From Caenimonas sp. SL110 (GTDB taxonomy: Bacteria; Pseudomonadota; Gammaproteobacteria; Burkholderiales; Burkholderiaceae_C), in NCBI RefSeq assembly GCF_001044395.1, contig NZ_JANU01000012.1:1-64000 (forward strand): a stretch of DNA of 64,000 nt, given 5' to 3'. The notes under the pieces were generated by a model, which did not search any database, had not been told where the DNA came from, and worked only from the letters and a program-made list of their open reading frames with translations. The translations under genes were made by a program, and so were the position numbers. Positions 8,969 to 18,370 of the stretch are shown piece after piece (position 1 is the stretch's first letter; each line of letters starts with the position of its first letter).

Positions 8969-11316
8969 TCGACGCGCTCGATTGAAGTGGGTTTGAAGCC
9001 CAGATCAGCGGCCTTGCCCTTGCGGCCACGACCTGCCCTGGCGTTATTCAGCGAACGGATTTCCAGCGTCTCTTCGCGGTCCTTGCCACCTCGTCCGACG
9101 CCGGTGATCCTGATGCTGCGCGTGTATGCGGCCGCACCTGCGAGCGTGTCCTTGTCTTCCAGGTCGATCAGCATCAGGCCGCGACCGCCGTTGCTCATCG
9201 GCTTCAACTCGCTGATCTCGAAGGTGAGGATGCGGCCGTTGGCCGAAGCGCAGGCCACATGCGTCGCGGGAATCTGCGGCGGCACGTTGGCCGGTGACGG
9301 ACGGCACACGGTCTCGCCCTCGCCCACGCTGATGAAGGCCTTGCCCGCTTTCAGGCGCGACATCATGTTCTCCACTGTCGCCAGGAATCCGTAGCCGCCC
9401 GATCCGGACAGCAGCAGCCACGCGCCCGGCGCACCAGCGAAGTAGTGCGACAGTTGCGTTCCGGCTTCAAGCTCGATCATCGTGGTGACTGGCTGGCCGT
9501 CACCGCGCGCACCCGGCAGCGTTGCAACGGGAACGGTGTACACCCGGCCATTGCTGCCGAAAGCCAGCAGCGTGTCGATGCTGCGGCACTCGAACGCGCC
9601 ATACAGCCCATCACCCGCCTTGAAGACGTATTCCTGCGCGACCGAAGCCCCGGTCGCCTTGTCACGCGCCCAACCTTTCTGCGCACGCACCCAGCCCTTT
9701 TGCGAAACGATCACCGTGACAGGTTCATCGACGAGCTTGATCTCGGCCACGGCCCGCTTTTCGGCCTGGATCAGGGTGCGGCGTGCATCAGCAAACTGTT
9801 TGGCGTCTTGCTCGATCTCCCGGATCATCAGGCGGCGCAGCGCTGCGGGGCTGCCCAAAATCTCATCGAGCTTCTTCTGGTCTTCGCGCAGTTCCTTGAG
9901 CTCCTGCTCGATCTTGATCGCTTCCAGCCGCGCGAGCTGGCGCAAACGCAGGTCCAGAATGTCATCGGCCTGCCGCTCCGTCAGCCTGAACCGCTCGATC
10001 AGCGCGGGCTTGGGCTCGTCGCTCTGTCGAATGATGCGGATCACTTCATCGATATTGAGCAGCACCAGCTGCCGGCCTTCGAGGATGTGGATGCGGTCCA
10101 GCACCTTGGCCAGACGGTGCTGCGAGCGACGCTCTATCGTGGCATGGCGAAACTCGATCCATTCCAGCAGCATCTGGCGCAGCGACTTCTGCACCGGCTT
10201 GCCGTCCAGCCCGATCGATGTCAGGTTGATCGGCGACGAGCTTTCCAGGCTGGTTTGGGCCAGCAGCGTGGTGATGAGTTCCTGCTGCTCGATGCGGCTG
10301 GTCTTGGGCTCGAACACAAGGCGCACGGCTGCATCCTTGCTGGACTCGTCGCGCACGGCATCGAGCACGGCGAGCATGTTCTGCTTGAGCAGCACCTGGT
10401 CCTGGCTGAGCGCCTTCTTGCCGGCCTTGACCTTGGGGTTGGTGAGCTCCTCGATCTCTTCGAGCACGCGCTGCGAACTCACGCCGGGCGGCAACTCGGT
10501 CACGACCAGCTGCCACTGACCGCGGGCGAGTTCCTCGATCTTCCATCGAGCACGCACCTTGAGCGAGCCGCGCCCGGTGCGATACGCATCGGCGATATCG
10601 GCTGCGGGGCTGATGATCTGGCCGCCGCCCGGATAGTCGGGGCCGGGCAGGATTTCTGCAAGCTCGATGTCGGTGAGCTTGTGGTTCTTGATCAGGGCGA
10701 CGCAAGCGTCCGCGACTTCACGCAGGTTGTGTGACGGGATCTCGGTGGCCAGGCCCACCGCAATGCCGCTCGCGCCATTGAGCAATGCAAAGGGCAGGCG
10801 CGCAGGCAGCTGCTGCGGCTCCTGCGTGCTGCCGTCGTAGTTGGGAATGAAGGTGACCGTGCCTTCGTCGATCTCGTCAAGCAGCAGGTTGGTGATGCGA
10901 GACAGCCGCGCTTCGGTGTAGCGCATGGCGGCGGCGCCATCACCATCGCGGCTGCCGAAGTTGCCATGCCCGTCGATCAGCGGGTAGCGCTGCGAGAAAT
11001 CCTGGGCCATGCGCACCAGTGCGTCGTAAGCCGCCTGGTCACCGTGCGGGTGAAAACGACCCAGCACATCGCCCACCACGCGAGCGCTCTTGACCGGCCG
11101 CGCCCCATTGGCACCTGCAAAGCCCAGCCCCATGCGGGTCATCGAATAGAGAATGCGCCGCTGCACCGGTTTCTGGCCGTCGCATACATCGGGCAGCGCC
11201 CTGCCCTTCACGACAGAAAGGGCGTATTCCAGGTAGGCGCGCTGCGCGTATGCGGCGAGGTCGGGCTGGCCGTCGTCACCGTCTCCGGTGTCCAGGGGAA
11301 TGAGTTCTTGCTCCAT
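8965..11316 (-). CDS. parC: DNA topoisomerase IV subunit A
   Basis: A 783-residue ParC. It cleaves and religates DNA to decatenate replicated chromosomes, working with ParE, encoded about 2.7 kb upstream on the same strand. The active-site Tyr133 lies in GAAAMRYTEARLS, preceded by Arg132. The quinolone-determining stretch is GRFHPHGDQAAYDAL: the positions equal to E. coli Ser80 and Glu84 are Gln94 and Asp98. The C-terminal half carries the beta-pinwheel repeats (GSNGRVYTVP, ASANGRILTFEI). The length of about 750-790 is typical of ParC rather than GyrA. The downstream ligase overlaps by 4 bases. Confidence 0.95.
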   Translation of the reverse strand: MEQELIPLDTGDGDDGQPDLAAYAQRAYLEYALSVVKGRALPDVCDGQKPVQRRILYSMTRMGLGFAGANGARPVKSARVVGDVLGRFHPHGDQAAYDALVRMAQDFSQRYPLIDGHGNFGSRDGDGAAAMRYTEARLSRITNLLLDEIDEGTVTFIPNYDGSTQEPQQLPARLPFALLNGASGIAVGLATEIPSHNLREVADACVALIKNHKLTDIELAEILPGPDYPGGGQIISPAADIADAYRTGRGSLKVRARWKIEELARGQWQLVVTELPPGVSSQRVLEEIEELTNPKVKAGKKALSQDQVLLKQNMLAVLDAVRDESSKDAAVRLVFEPKTSRIEQQELITTLLAQTSLESSSPINLTSIGLDGKPVQKSLRQMLLEWIEFRHATIERRSQHRLAKVLDRIHILEGRQLVLLNIDEVIRIIRQSDEPKPALIERFRLTERQADDILDLRLRQLARLEAIKIEQELKELREDQKKLDEILGSPAALRRLMIREIEQDAKQFADARRTLIQAEKRAVAEIKLVDEPVTVIVSQKGWVRAQKGWARDKATGASVAQEYVFKAGDGLYGAFECRSIDTLLAFGSNGRVYTVPVATLPGARGDGQPVTTMIELEAGTQLSHYFAGAPGAWLLLSGSGGYGFLATVENMMSRLKAGKAFISVGEGETVCRPSPANVPPQIPATHVACASANGRILTFEISELKPMSNGGRGLMLIDLEDKDTLAGAAAYTRSIRITGVGRGGKDREETLEIRSLNNARAGRGRKGKAADLGFKPTSIERVE

Positions 11317-11374
11317 GATGCAGACTGTTTTTTTGCTTTGCGTGGGATGAAACGGGGATGGGTATCGCAGCCGA

Positions 11375-12517
11375 TCAGGCGACCAGTTCTTCGTGGGTCA
11401 GCGTGATGATCCGCCGCTCGGTCGGCGAACGCACATGGTCATCGAGCCTGTCGGACATGCGCTGCAGCAGTGCCTTGGGCGGCAGGTCTTCCACCGGGAC
11501 GGCCGCCAGCACGATGCGAAAGTGCAGGAATTCGGTGGGCGCCAGGGGCAAGGGCTCTTTCATCGCCGCCACCAGAAAGCGGCTGGCGACACTGCCGGCC
11601 GCCTCTGCAGGCGCCATGCCTTCGACGAGGACGGCAATGCGCGAATGGGACAGCCGGGCAGCGACATCGCCGTCCCGAAGCGCCTCGCGAATGCGGTTCG
11701 CTGCAAGCGGCAGCGCGGACTCTGCTGCCTCGGGACCGAATTCGGCCGCGAGCTTTTGCAGCTGTTCGATGTGGACGAGCACGATGACGCTGGGGTGTCC
11801 ATAGCGCAGCATCAGGTTGCGCACGGCGCGCACGCGGTCATAGAAGATGACCGGCATCGACAGGCCAGTGAGCGGGTCGATGGTGTTGCGCGCGTCGATG
11901 CGCACCTTGGTGTCGCTGTAGATGCGGTTGCGCCAGGAGGTCGCCAGAAAAACGGTGGTTGACCACAGGGCAAGCAGCGCTGCCGTCGGCAAGATGGATC
12001 CCGTCTCCTCGACCAGATGACGCCAGCCGGTGTACAGGGCCGCCGCGGCGAGAGCGGCCTGGCCAGCGACGAGCCAGCGCGCCCACGGCTGGCTCTGCGG
12101 CCAGGCGCGGAACATGATCAGCACGAGGCAGATCATCCAGAACAGCGCGCCGGCCAGAAGCAGGTGGATCTTCAGCGCAAATCCGGCGACGGCCAGCAAG
12201 GGCAAGACCACCAGGCTCGTGCCGATCATCAGGCGTCGGGGCTGCCGCAAGGCACCGGCATGGCTGACCAGTTCGAGCAACTGAAGGCCATCGACGGCCA
12301 GCAGCATCAAGAGCGCCGATTGCGCGAGATAGGCATTGCCGCCGACGATGAGTTGAAGCGTGAGAAGCGCGAGCGTGGCCGCTGCGCCGTGGACCAGCAG
12401 CGCCCGCTCGCGGTAAGCATTGGCAATGACAACGCTCAGGCAGAGGATCAGCAGCTGGACACCGGCAAAAGCGCCCAGCGCAACCAGCTCGTCGGGATCG
12501 ACCGGCAACACGGTCAT
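11375..12517 (-). CDS. membrane protein with degenerate GGDEF domain
   Basis: A 380-residue protein. Residues about 10-205 hold six or seven hydrophobic helices. After NTIDPLTGLSMPVIF (about 218-232), typical of the start of diguanylate cyclase domains, comes a domain of normal GGDEF length. The signature position, expected as RxGGDEF, reads RLSHSRIAVLVEG, so the active-site glycines and acids are gone and cyclic-di-GMP synthesis is unlikely. It may be a regulatory relic or a sensor partner. It lies between parC and a lytic transglycosylase, all on the minus strand. Confidence 0.75.
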   Translation of the reverse strand: MTVLPVDPDELVALGAFAGVQLLILCLSVVIANAYRERALLVHGAAATLALLTLQLIVGGNAYLAQSALLMLLAVDGLQLLELVSHAGALRQPRRLMIGTSLVVLPLLAVAGFALKIHLLLAGALFWMICLVLIMFRAWPQSQPWARWLVAGQAALAAAALYTGWRHLVEETGSILPTAALLALWSTTVFLATSWRNRIYSDTKVRIDARNTIDPLTGLSMPVIFYDRVRAVRNLMLRYGHPSVIVLVHIEQLQKLAAEFGPEAAESALPLAANRIREALRDGDVAARLSHSRIAVLVEGMAPAEAAGSVASRFLVAAMKEPLPLAPTEFLHFRIVLAAVPVEDLPPKALLQRMSDRLDDHVRSPTERRIITLTHEELVA

Positions 12518-12568
12518 CGACTGCGGCCCCCTAGCAGGCCGGTGGGTACTGCGAAAGGATGGATGGCG

Positions 12569-13417
12569 TCATTCACGCTCGATCTTGGAGTCGGATTGCT
12601 GCGCCGCCGCGATGGGCTGCGCGATGAAGCTTGCGGCAGGCAGATTGCCCCTGCCGACAGCACCCCCCGCAGGGATCTCCATGCGCACGCGCCCAGGCAC
12701 TCGCCCGCCAGCGCCTGACATCATCGATGGCGGTTTGAGCAGCGTGTAGAGCTGCATCACCGTCTTGACGTAATTCTGCGTCTCGCGGTAGTTGGGGATC
12801 TTGTTGCCCGCGCGCTGCACTGCGCCCTCGCCTGCGTTGTAGGCGGCCAGGGCCAGTTCGATCTTGCCGGGGAACATGTCCAGCAGGTAGCGCAGGTAAC
12901 GGGTCCCCGCCTTGATGTTGGTGCCGGGATCGGTGAGCTTCTTCACGGCCGCTGTCCTGGCATCACCCATGACGCCGTAGCGCTCTGCCGTCGCAGGCAT
13001 CAACTGCATCAGCCCGATGGCGCCCTTGGGAGACACGGCCGACGCATCGAAACCCGATTCGGTGGCGATCAGCGCCTGCAGCAATTCGTAATCGACCGAG
13101 TGCTTGAGCGACGCTTCACGCAGGTGATGCTTGACGACCTTGTAGCTGGGCGAAACCTCGAAGAACGCGATCAGCTTGGGCGCGGAGGTCGGTACCGTGA
13201 CAGCGCGCGCAGTCCCCAGTCCCCGCGCCGTATCGAAGCTCTCGCCGCCCCGAAAGAAAAGCTCATAGCGCTCGTCGACCTTCTCGGCCGAAAAGTGCGC
13301 AACACCCTTGGCATCAACATAGCCCCAGACCTCGGCGTGGGCCGCAGCGGTAAACGTCAACGCCATGAGCATCGCGCCAACCCAGCCAAATCCACCCAGT
13401 AATTTGAAGAACTTCAC
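12569..13417 (-). CDS. lytic transglycosylase (SLT family)
   Basis: A 282-residue peptidoglycan lytic transglycosylase. The N-terminus is a Sec signal peptide with likely cleavage after AAAHA. Residues about 30-60 resemble a DUF4124-like beta segment (WGYVDAKGVAHFS). The SLT domain follows, with catalytic Glu120 in LLQALIATESGFD, then KGAIGLMQLMPATA and LALAAYNAGEGAV. It cleaves glycan strands in the periplasm, leaving 1,6-anhydro ends. The start is a GTG at 13417, overlapping the stop of the GNAT gene and preceded by GGAGGTGA, a near-perfect Shine-Dalgarno sequence. Confidence 0.92.
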   Translation of the reverse strand: MKFFKLLGGFGWVGAMLMALTFTAAAHAEVWGYVDAKGVAHFSAEKVDERYELFFRGGESFDTARGLGTARAVTVPTSAPKLIAFFEVSPSYKVVKHHLREASLKHSVDYELLQALIATESGFDASAVSPKGAIGLMQLMPATAERYGVMGDARTAAVKKLTDPGTNIKAGTRYLRYLLDMFPGKIELALAAYNAGEGAVQRAGNKIPNYRETQNYVKTVMQLYTLLKPPSMMSGAGGRVPGRVRMEIPAGGAVGRGNLPAASFIAQPIAAAQQSDSKIERE

Positions 13418-13974
13418 GCGCTCACCTCCAGGCCCAGGCTGCGACGCCCGGTGAATTCACTTCGCAGCATGGACATGACATGCAGCGACTCGAAGCCCTC
13501 GGCCTGCTTCACTGCGTCGCGCAAAGTACCTTCCATGACAAAGCCCTCGCTGTCATAGAGCGACTTCGCACGGGCATTGCGCGACTTCACGTCAAGCCAG
13601 AAACGGTGTGCATGCAGATCGTCGAATGCAATTTTCTTGGCGGCTCTCAAGGCCGCACGCCCAAAACCACCGCCCTTGCCCTGCACCACCATGCGCTTGA
13701 GCTCGATGGACTGGTTCTGGCTGCGGCAGCCGATCAGGATCAGGAACCCGGCTGCCTGCAGCTGCGGCCCGGCTTCGAGGATGAAATGCCGGAAATCCGG
13801 AAAGCGAATCGCCGCCTCGTGCTGGGTGCTTTCCCAGGGCGTGATGAAGGGCAGGTTTTCCGGGTCACGCTCCAGCGTCAGCACGAAGTCGATGTCGCTC
13901 GTCATGGTCGGGCGCAGCCGCACGCGCGCACTGGTGCGCTCGGTCGTCGTGGCGGAATCATTGGCAGCGGTCAT
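13414..13974 (-). CDS. GNAT-family N-acetyltransferase
   Basis: A 186-residue acetyltransferase of the RimJ/RimL-like GNAT type. After about 15 disordered residues come VRLRPTMTSDIDFVLTLE (beta1/alpha1), KRMVVQGKGGGFGRAAL (acetyl-CoA pyrophosphate loop, a variant of R/QxxGxG/A) and HRFWLDVKSRNARAKSLYDSEGF, typical of the beta5-alpha4 region. The start at 13974 was preferred over upstream frame that runs into parE. It overlaps the next gene by four bases. Acceptor substrate unknown. Confidence 0.85.
   Translation of the reverse strand: MTAANDSATTTERTSARVRLRPTMTSDIDFVLTLERDPENLPFITPWESTQHEAAIRFPDFRHFILEAGPQLQAAGFLILIGCRSQNQSIELKRMVVQGKGGGFGRAALRAAKKIAFDDLHAHRFWLDVKSRNARAKSLYDSEGFVMEGTLRDAVKQAEGFESLHVMSMLRSEFTGRRSLGLEVSA
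13422..13429 (-). promoter_or_regulatory. strong ribosome binding site fixing the GTG start of the transglycosylase
   Basis: On the minus strand GGAGGTGA lies 4 bases before the GTG start at 13417, inside the 3' end of the upstream GNAT gene. It supports the GTGA coupled start. Confidence 0.7.
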
Positions 13975-14008
13975 CGGCGGGCGGTCAACAGTCGTGTGGT
14001 CCGGTTGT

Positions 14009-15976
14009 CTAGATATCGATTTCGACGGCGTCGCCGTGCAGTTCCATGAGCTCGCGGCGGGCAGCAGCTTCGCCCTTGCCCATGAGCTTGGTGATGAGGG
14101 CCTCGGTGGCCAGGAAGTCCGAGCGCCCCAGTTGAACAGGAAGCAGGCGGCGCGTGTCGGGATTGAGCGTGGTATCCCACAATTGTTCCGCACTCATTTC
14201 GCCCAGACCCTTGAAGCGGCTGATGTTCCAGGTGCCTTCGCGCACGCCTTCCTTGCGCAACTTGTCAAGAATAGCCACCAACTCGCCCTCATCGAGCGCG
14301 TACGTCTTGGAAGCAGGCTTTTTACCACGGGGCGGCGCGTCCACGCGAAACAGCGGGGGACGTGCCACATAAACATGGCCGGTCTCGATGAGCTTGGGAA
14401 AGTGGCGGAAAAACAGGGTCAGCAGCAGCACCTGGATATGCGAGCCGTCCACATCGGCGTCGGACAGGATGCAAACCTTGCCGTAACGCAGGCCCGAAAG
14501 GTCCGGCGTGTCGTCAGGCCCATGCGGATCGACGCCGATCGCGACCGCGATGTCGTGGATTTCGGTATTGGCAAACAGCCGATCGCGCTCGACCTCCCAG
14601 GTATTGAGCACCTTGCCGCGCAGCGGAAGAATCGCCTGGCATTCCTTGTCGCGGCCCATCTTGGCGCTTCCACCTGCCGAATCGCCCTCGACCAGAAACA
14701 CCTCGTTGTGCGAGATGTCGCGGCTTTCGCAATCGGTGAGCTTGCCAGGCAGCACAGCCACGCCCGAGCCCTTGCGCTTTTCGACTTTCTGACCGGCCTT
14801 TTGCCGGCTCTGCGCGGCCTTGATCGCCAGTTCCGCGAGCTTGCGACCGTACTCCACGTGCTGGTTGAGCCACAGCTCCAGCGCAGGGCGCACGAAGCTG
14901 GACACCAGCCGGACGGCATCACGCGAATTCAGGCGCTCCTTGATCTGCCCCTGGAACTGCGGATCGAGCACCTTGGCCGACAACACATAGGAAGCCCGTG
15001 CAAAGACGTCTTCAGGCAGCAGCTTCACGCCCTTGGGCAACAGCGAATGCAGATCGACGAAGCTCTTGACCGCCGTGAACAGGCCGTCGCGCAAGCCGCT
15101 TTCATGCGTGCCGCCTGCGTTGGTGGGGATCAGGTTGACATAGCTTTCGCGCACCGGCTGGCCGTCTTCGGTGAAGGCCACGCACCACTGCGCCCCCTCG
15201 CCTTCGGCGAAGTTGTCATTGTTCTGGGCGAAGCCCTCGCCCTCGAAAAGTGGAATCACCGGCTCGCCATGGAGCGTCTGCATCAGGTAGTCGCGCAGGC
15301 CGCCCTTGTATTGCCAGCTCTGCGTTTCCCTGGACTTCTCGTTGACCAGCGACACCGTGACACCGGGCATCAGCACGGCCTTGCTTCGCAGCAGGTGCGC
15401 GAGTTCAGCCATCGGCAATTGCGCTGTCTCGAAATACTTTGCGTCGGGCCAGACGCGGACGGTGCTGCCCTGGCGGCGATCGCCTTCAACGGCCTTGCGC
15501 ACGGTCAGTGGCTCCACCACGTCGCCGGCGGCGAACACGATGCGTGCAACTTGCCCCTCTCGATGGGTCGTGACTTCCAGCCGCTTGGCCAGCGCATTGG
15601 TCACCGACACGCCCACCCCGTGAAGACCCCCGGAGAAGCTGTAGGCCCCGCCCTTGCCCTTGTCGAACTTGCCGCCCGCGTGCAATCGGGTGAAGACCAG
15701 CTCGATCACCGGGGCGTTTTCTTCGGGGTGCATGCCGAACGGAATGCCGCGCCCGTCGTCTTCGATGCTGATCGAGCCGTCGCCGTGCAGCGTGGTCTTG
15801 ATCCGTTTGCCGTGGTTGGCCAGCGCCTCGTCCGCCGCGTTGTCCAGCACTTCCTGGATGACGTGCAGCGGGTTGTCGGTGCGGGTGTACATGCCCGGCC
15901 GCTGCTTGACGGGCTCCAGCCCCTTGAGCACGCGGATGGAGCCTTCGGAATATTCGGGTGGTTGCTTGGTCGCCAT
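14009..15976 (-). CDS. parE: DNA topoisomerase IV subunit B
   Basis: A 655-residue ParE, the ATPase subunit of topoisomerase IV. GHKL motifs: EVLDNAADEALA (Mg-binding helix), DDGRGIPFGMHPEE and SGGLHGVGVSVTNALA. The Toprim region has LVEGDSAGGSAKMGRD and ILSDADVDGSHI. The C-terminus shows RFKGLGEMSAEQLWDTT. The length (about 630-660) fits ParE, not GyrB. parE and parC are separated by three genes but on the same strand. Confidence 0.95.
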   Translation of the reverse strand: MATKQPPEYSEGSIRVLKGLEPVKQRPGMYTRTDNPLHVIQEVLDNAADEALANHGKRIKTTLHGDGSISIEDDGRGIPFGMHPEENAPVIELVFTRLHAGGKFDKGKGGAYSFSGGLHGVGVSVTNALAKRLEVTTHREGQVARIVFAAGDVVEPLTVRKAVEGDRRQGSTVRVWPDAKYFETAQLPMAELAHLLRSKAVLMPGVTVSLVNEKSRETQSWQYKGGLRDYLMQTLHGEPVIPLFEGEGFAQNNDNFAEGEGAQWCVAFTEDGQPVRESYVNLIPTNAGGTHESGLRDGLFTAVKSFVDLHSLLPKGVKLLPEDVFARASYVLSAKVLDPQFQGQIKERLNSRDAVRLVSSFVRPALELWLNQHVEYGRKLAELAIKAAQSRQKAGQKVEKRKGSGVAVLPGKLTDCESRDISHNEVFLVEGDSAGGSAKMGRDKECQAILPLRGKVLNTWEVERDRLFANTEIHDIAVAIGVDPHGPDDTPDLSGLRYGKVCILSDADVDGSHIQVLLLTLFFRHFPKLIETGHVYVARPPLFRVDAPPRGKKPASKTYALDEGELVAILDKLRKEGVREGTWNISRFKGLGEMSAEQLWDTTLNPDTRRLLPVQLGRSDFLATEALITKLMGKGEAAARRELMELHGDAVEIDI

Positions 15977-16147
15977 GAGAGGGTCGGATTGTAGTCGCGG
16001 CGCGATTGAATACTGTGTTTATTTACAGATTGGCTGAAGGTGGGGTTGGCATACATGCGCAGCTCGCATCAATCGCCCGCAAAACTTTCACCGCCGCCGT
16101 CAGCCTCGCTACAAGCAATGCATGAGGTGTTTGGCTAAAGTCGGTGC

Positions 16148-17386
16148 ATGCAGACCCAAGCCACGCAGATGACGACAACTCCCGGACTTTCAATGTGGCA
16201 GGTGCTTGCCTGTGGCGCCGCCATCGTGACCCTGTCGATGGGTATCCGGCACGGCTTCGGCCTGTGGCTGCAGCCGATCACGCAGGCGCAGGGCTGGACC
16301 CGCGAAACCTTCGCATTCGCCATCGCCATCCAGAACCTGGCGTGGGGGACCTTCGGCATCTTCGCCGGCATGGTGGCTGACCGGTTCGGCGCCTTTCGCG
16401 TCATCATCATCGGGGCGGTGCTCTACGGGCTGGGCCTGGTGGGCATGGCGCTTTCGCCCGATGCATTCACATTCACATTGACGGCCGGCGTGCTGATCGG
16501 CGCTGCGCAGGCAGGCACCACGTACGCCGTGATTTATGGGGTGATCGGCCGGCAGATCGATCCGGCCAGGCGGTCTTGGGCGATGGGCGTTGCCGCCGCC
16601 GCGGGCTCGTTCGGCCAGTTCCTGATGGTGCCGGTGGAAGGCTTTCTGATCCAGGGCTTCGGCTGGCAACAGGCGCTGCTGGTGTTGGCCATGGCGGTGC
16701 TCCTCATCACGCCACTGGCCTTCGGCCTTCGCGAGCCGGGCTTTGCAGGTGGCGCAGCGCCCGAACGCGACCAGACCATCATGCAGGCGCTGCGGGAAGC
16801 CCTCAAATATCCGAGCTTCCAGCTCCTGATGGCCGGGTACTTCGTGTGCGGCTTCCAGGTGGTTTTCATCGGCGTGCACATGCCCAGCTACCTGAAGGAC
16901 AAAGGCCTGTCGCCCGAAGTCGCGAGCTACGCGCTGGCACTGATCGGCCTGTTCAATGTGTTGGGCACCTACATCGCGGGCAGCCTCGGCCAGAAGCTCG
17001 CCAAGCGCAAGATCCTGGCGGCGATCTACATTGGCCGCGCCGTCGCGATTTCGATCTTCCTGTGGGCACCGCTATCGCCGACGTCGGTGTATATCTTCTC
17101 CGGTGTCATGGGCCTGCTGTGGCTGTCGACAGTGCCGCCCACCAATGCCACGGTCGCGGGCATTTTCGGTGTCGCGCATCTCTCGATGCTGGGCGGGTTC
17201 GTGTTCTTCAGCCACCAGATCGGCTCATTCATGGGCGTCTGGCTAGGCGGCCTGCTGTATGACCGCACGGGCAGCTATGACATCGTCTGGTACATCTCGA
17301 TTGCGCTGGGTATTTTTGCGGCACTGATCAACTTGCCGGTGCGCGAAACACCGATTCATCGCGGCCCTGCGCCAGTGGCGGCCTGA
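16148..17386 (+). CDS. MFS transporter (monocarboxylate/OFA-like)
   Basis: A 412-residue, 12-helix major facilitator transporter. The helix 2-3 loop GMVADRFGAFRV is a version of the MFS G-x-x-x-D-R-x-G signature. A cytoplasmic loop separates the two six-helix halves near residues 200-220 (GFAGGAAPERDQT). The closest style is that of oxalate/formate or monocarboxylate carriers, so an organic-acid substrate is plausible but not shown. A 43-residue membrane protein gene follows one base past the stop. Confidence 0.82.
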   Translation: MQTQATQMTTTPGLSMWQVLACGAAIVTLSMGIRHGFGLWLQPITQAQGWTRETFAFAIAIQNLAWGTFGIFAGMVADRFGAFRVIIIGAVLYGLGLVGMALSPDAFTFTLTAGVLIGAAQAGTTYAVIYGVIGRQIDPARRSWAMGVAAAAGSFGQFLMVPVEGFLIQGFGWQQALLVLAMAVLLITPLAFGLREPGFAGGAAPERDQTIMQALREALKYPSFQLLMAGYFVCGFQVVFIGVHMPSYLKDKGLSPEVASYALALIGLFNVLGTYIAGSLGQKLAKRKILAAIYIGRAVAISIFLWAPLSPTSVYIFSGVMGLLWLSTVPPTNATVAGIFGVAHLSMLGGFVFFSHQIGSFMGVWLGGLLYDRTGSYDIVWYISIALGIFAALINLPVRETPIHRGPAPVAA

Positions 17387-17387
17387 C

Positions 17388-17519
17388 ATGACGCAACAGG
17401 CGAAGAAGCTGCTGGCCTACGCAGGCGTTGTTGCCGTGTTGCTGGCCGTCTTCACCCTCTACTCCCATCCGACGGTGCTGGTGGCGCTTTCCGAGCAGAT
17501 CTGGGCCTGCTTCAACTAG
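17388..17519 (+). CDS. 43-residue single-helix membrane protein
   Basis: A short gene starting at ATG 17388, one base after the MFS stop, and ending TAG at 17519. The sequence runs MTQQAKKLLAYAG, then a hydrophobic helix (about residues 9-26), a short tail with SHPTVLVALSEQ, and ends ACFN. Its tight spacing, clean ATG and membrane helix make it a believable small gene co-transcribed with the transporter. No known family; it could be an accessory subunit. Confidence 0.5.
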   Translation: MTQQAKKLLAYAGVVAVLLAVFTLYSHPTVLVALSEQIWACFN

Positions 17520-17557
17520 CCGGTTGACTGGCCCGTTCGCAGGTACAGTGCCCAGCC

Positions 17558-18370
17558 ATGAAAGTCTTCATCATCACCGGCGGCTCCGACGGCATCGGCG
17601 CCGAGATGGCCCGCCAGCTGGCGGCCACGCACAAAGCCGACGCATCACTGGTGATTGCGGGGCGAAGCCAGGACAAGCTCGATGCCGTTGCAGCGCAATG
17701 CGAAGCGCTCGGCTCGCAGGTGCTCACAGTCGCCATGGATGTTTCCGACGAAGCGCAATGCCGCGACATGGTCGCGCAGGCGACAGCACGGTTCGGCCGC
17801 ATCGACGCGCTCGTGAACAACGCAGGCATCTCGGCGCAAGCCCTTTTCGAAGACGTGACCGCCCAGGATCTGCACTGGTACGAGTCGCTGATGAAGGTCA
17901 ACTTCTGGGGCGCGGTGTGGTGCACCCATGCGGCGCTGCCCCACATCAAGGCCGCCAGGGGCCACATCGTCGCCGTAGGTTCGCTGGCGGGCCTGGTTGG
18001 CGTACCGGGACGCACCGCCTACAGCGCAACCAAGTTCGCCATGACCGGGTTCTTTGAATCGCTGCGGATTGAAATGAAGGGCGCCGGCGTGAGCGTCACC
18101 ACGGCATTTCCCGGCGTGGTCGCAACGCAGATTCGCTATCGCGGCTACAACGCAAAGGGCGAGCCTGCGGGCACAAGCGGCCTCAAGGAAGACAACGCCA
18201 TGAGCGTGCAAGAATGCGCCCGCCTCATCATCGACGGCATGAATGCCCGCCAGCGCGAGGTGGTCATGACCGCGCAGGGCAAGGTCGGCCGCTTGCTGAA
18301 ACTGATCGCACCGGGCGTTGTCGAGCAGCTCGCACTGAAGGCGCTCAAGAACGAGGTGCGCCCTCGGTGA
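17558..18370 (+). CDS. short-chain dehydrogenase/reductase (SDR)
   Basis: A 270-residue classical SDR. The NAD(P)-binding motif is ITGGSDGIGAEMARQLA near the N-terminus, with NNAG (VNNAGIS) at about 86-92, and the active site has Ser145-region VGSLAG with Tyr-x3-Lys in GRTAYSATKFAM. The C-terminal part (VVMTAQGKVGRLLKLIAPGVVEQLA) resembles SDRs acting on lipid-like or steroid-like substrates. It overlaps the methyltransferase gene by four bases. Confidence 0.88.
   Translation: MKVFIITGGSDGIGAEMARQLAATHKADASLVIAGRSQDKLDAVAAQCEALGSQVLTVAMDVSDEAQCRDMVAQATARFGRIDALVNNAGISAQALFEDVTAQDLHWYESLMKVNFWGAVWCTHAALPHIKAARGHIVAVGSLAGLVGVPGRTAYSATKFAMTGFFESLRIEMKGAGVSVTTAFPGVVATQIRYRGYNAKGEPAGTSGLKEDNAMSVQECARLIIDGMNARQREVVMTAQGKVGRLLKLIAPGVVEQLALKALKNEVRPR

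Noticed and set aside
13577-15994. Very long plus-strand reading frame opposite parE and the GNAT gene (805 codons)
   Set aside because: The minus strand has full-length ParE with all motifs. In high-GC DNA the antisense frame is often open because of codon bias. No family match in the translated product.
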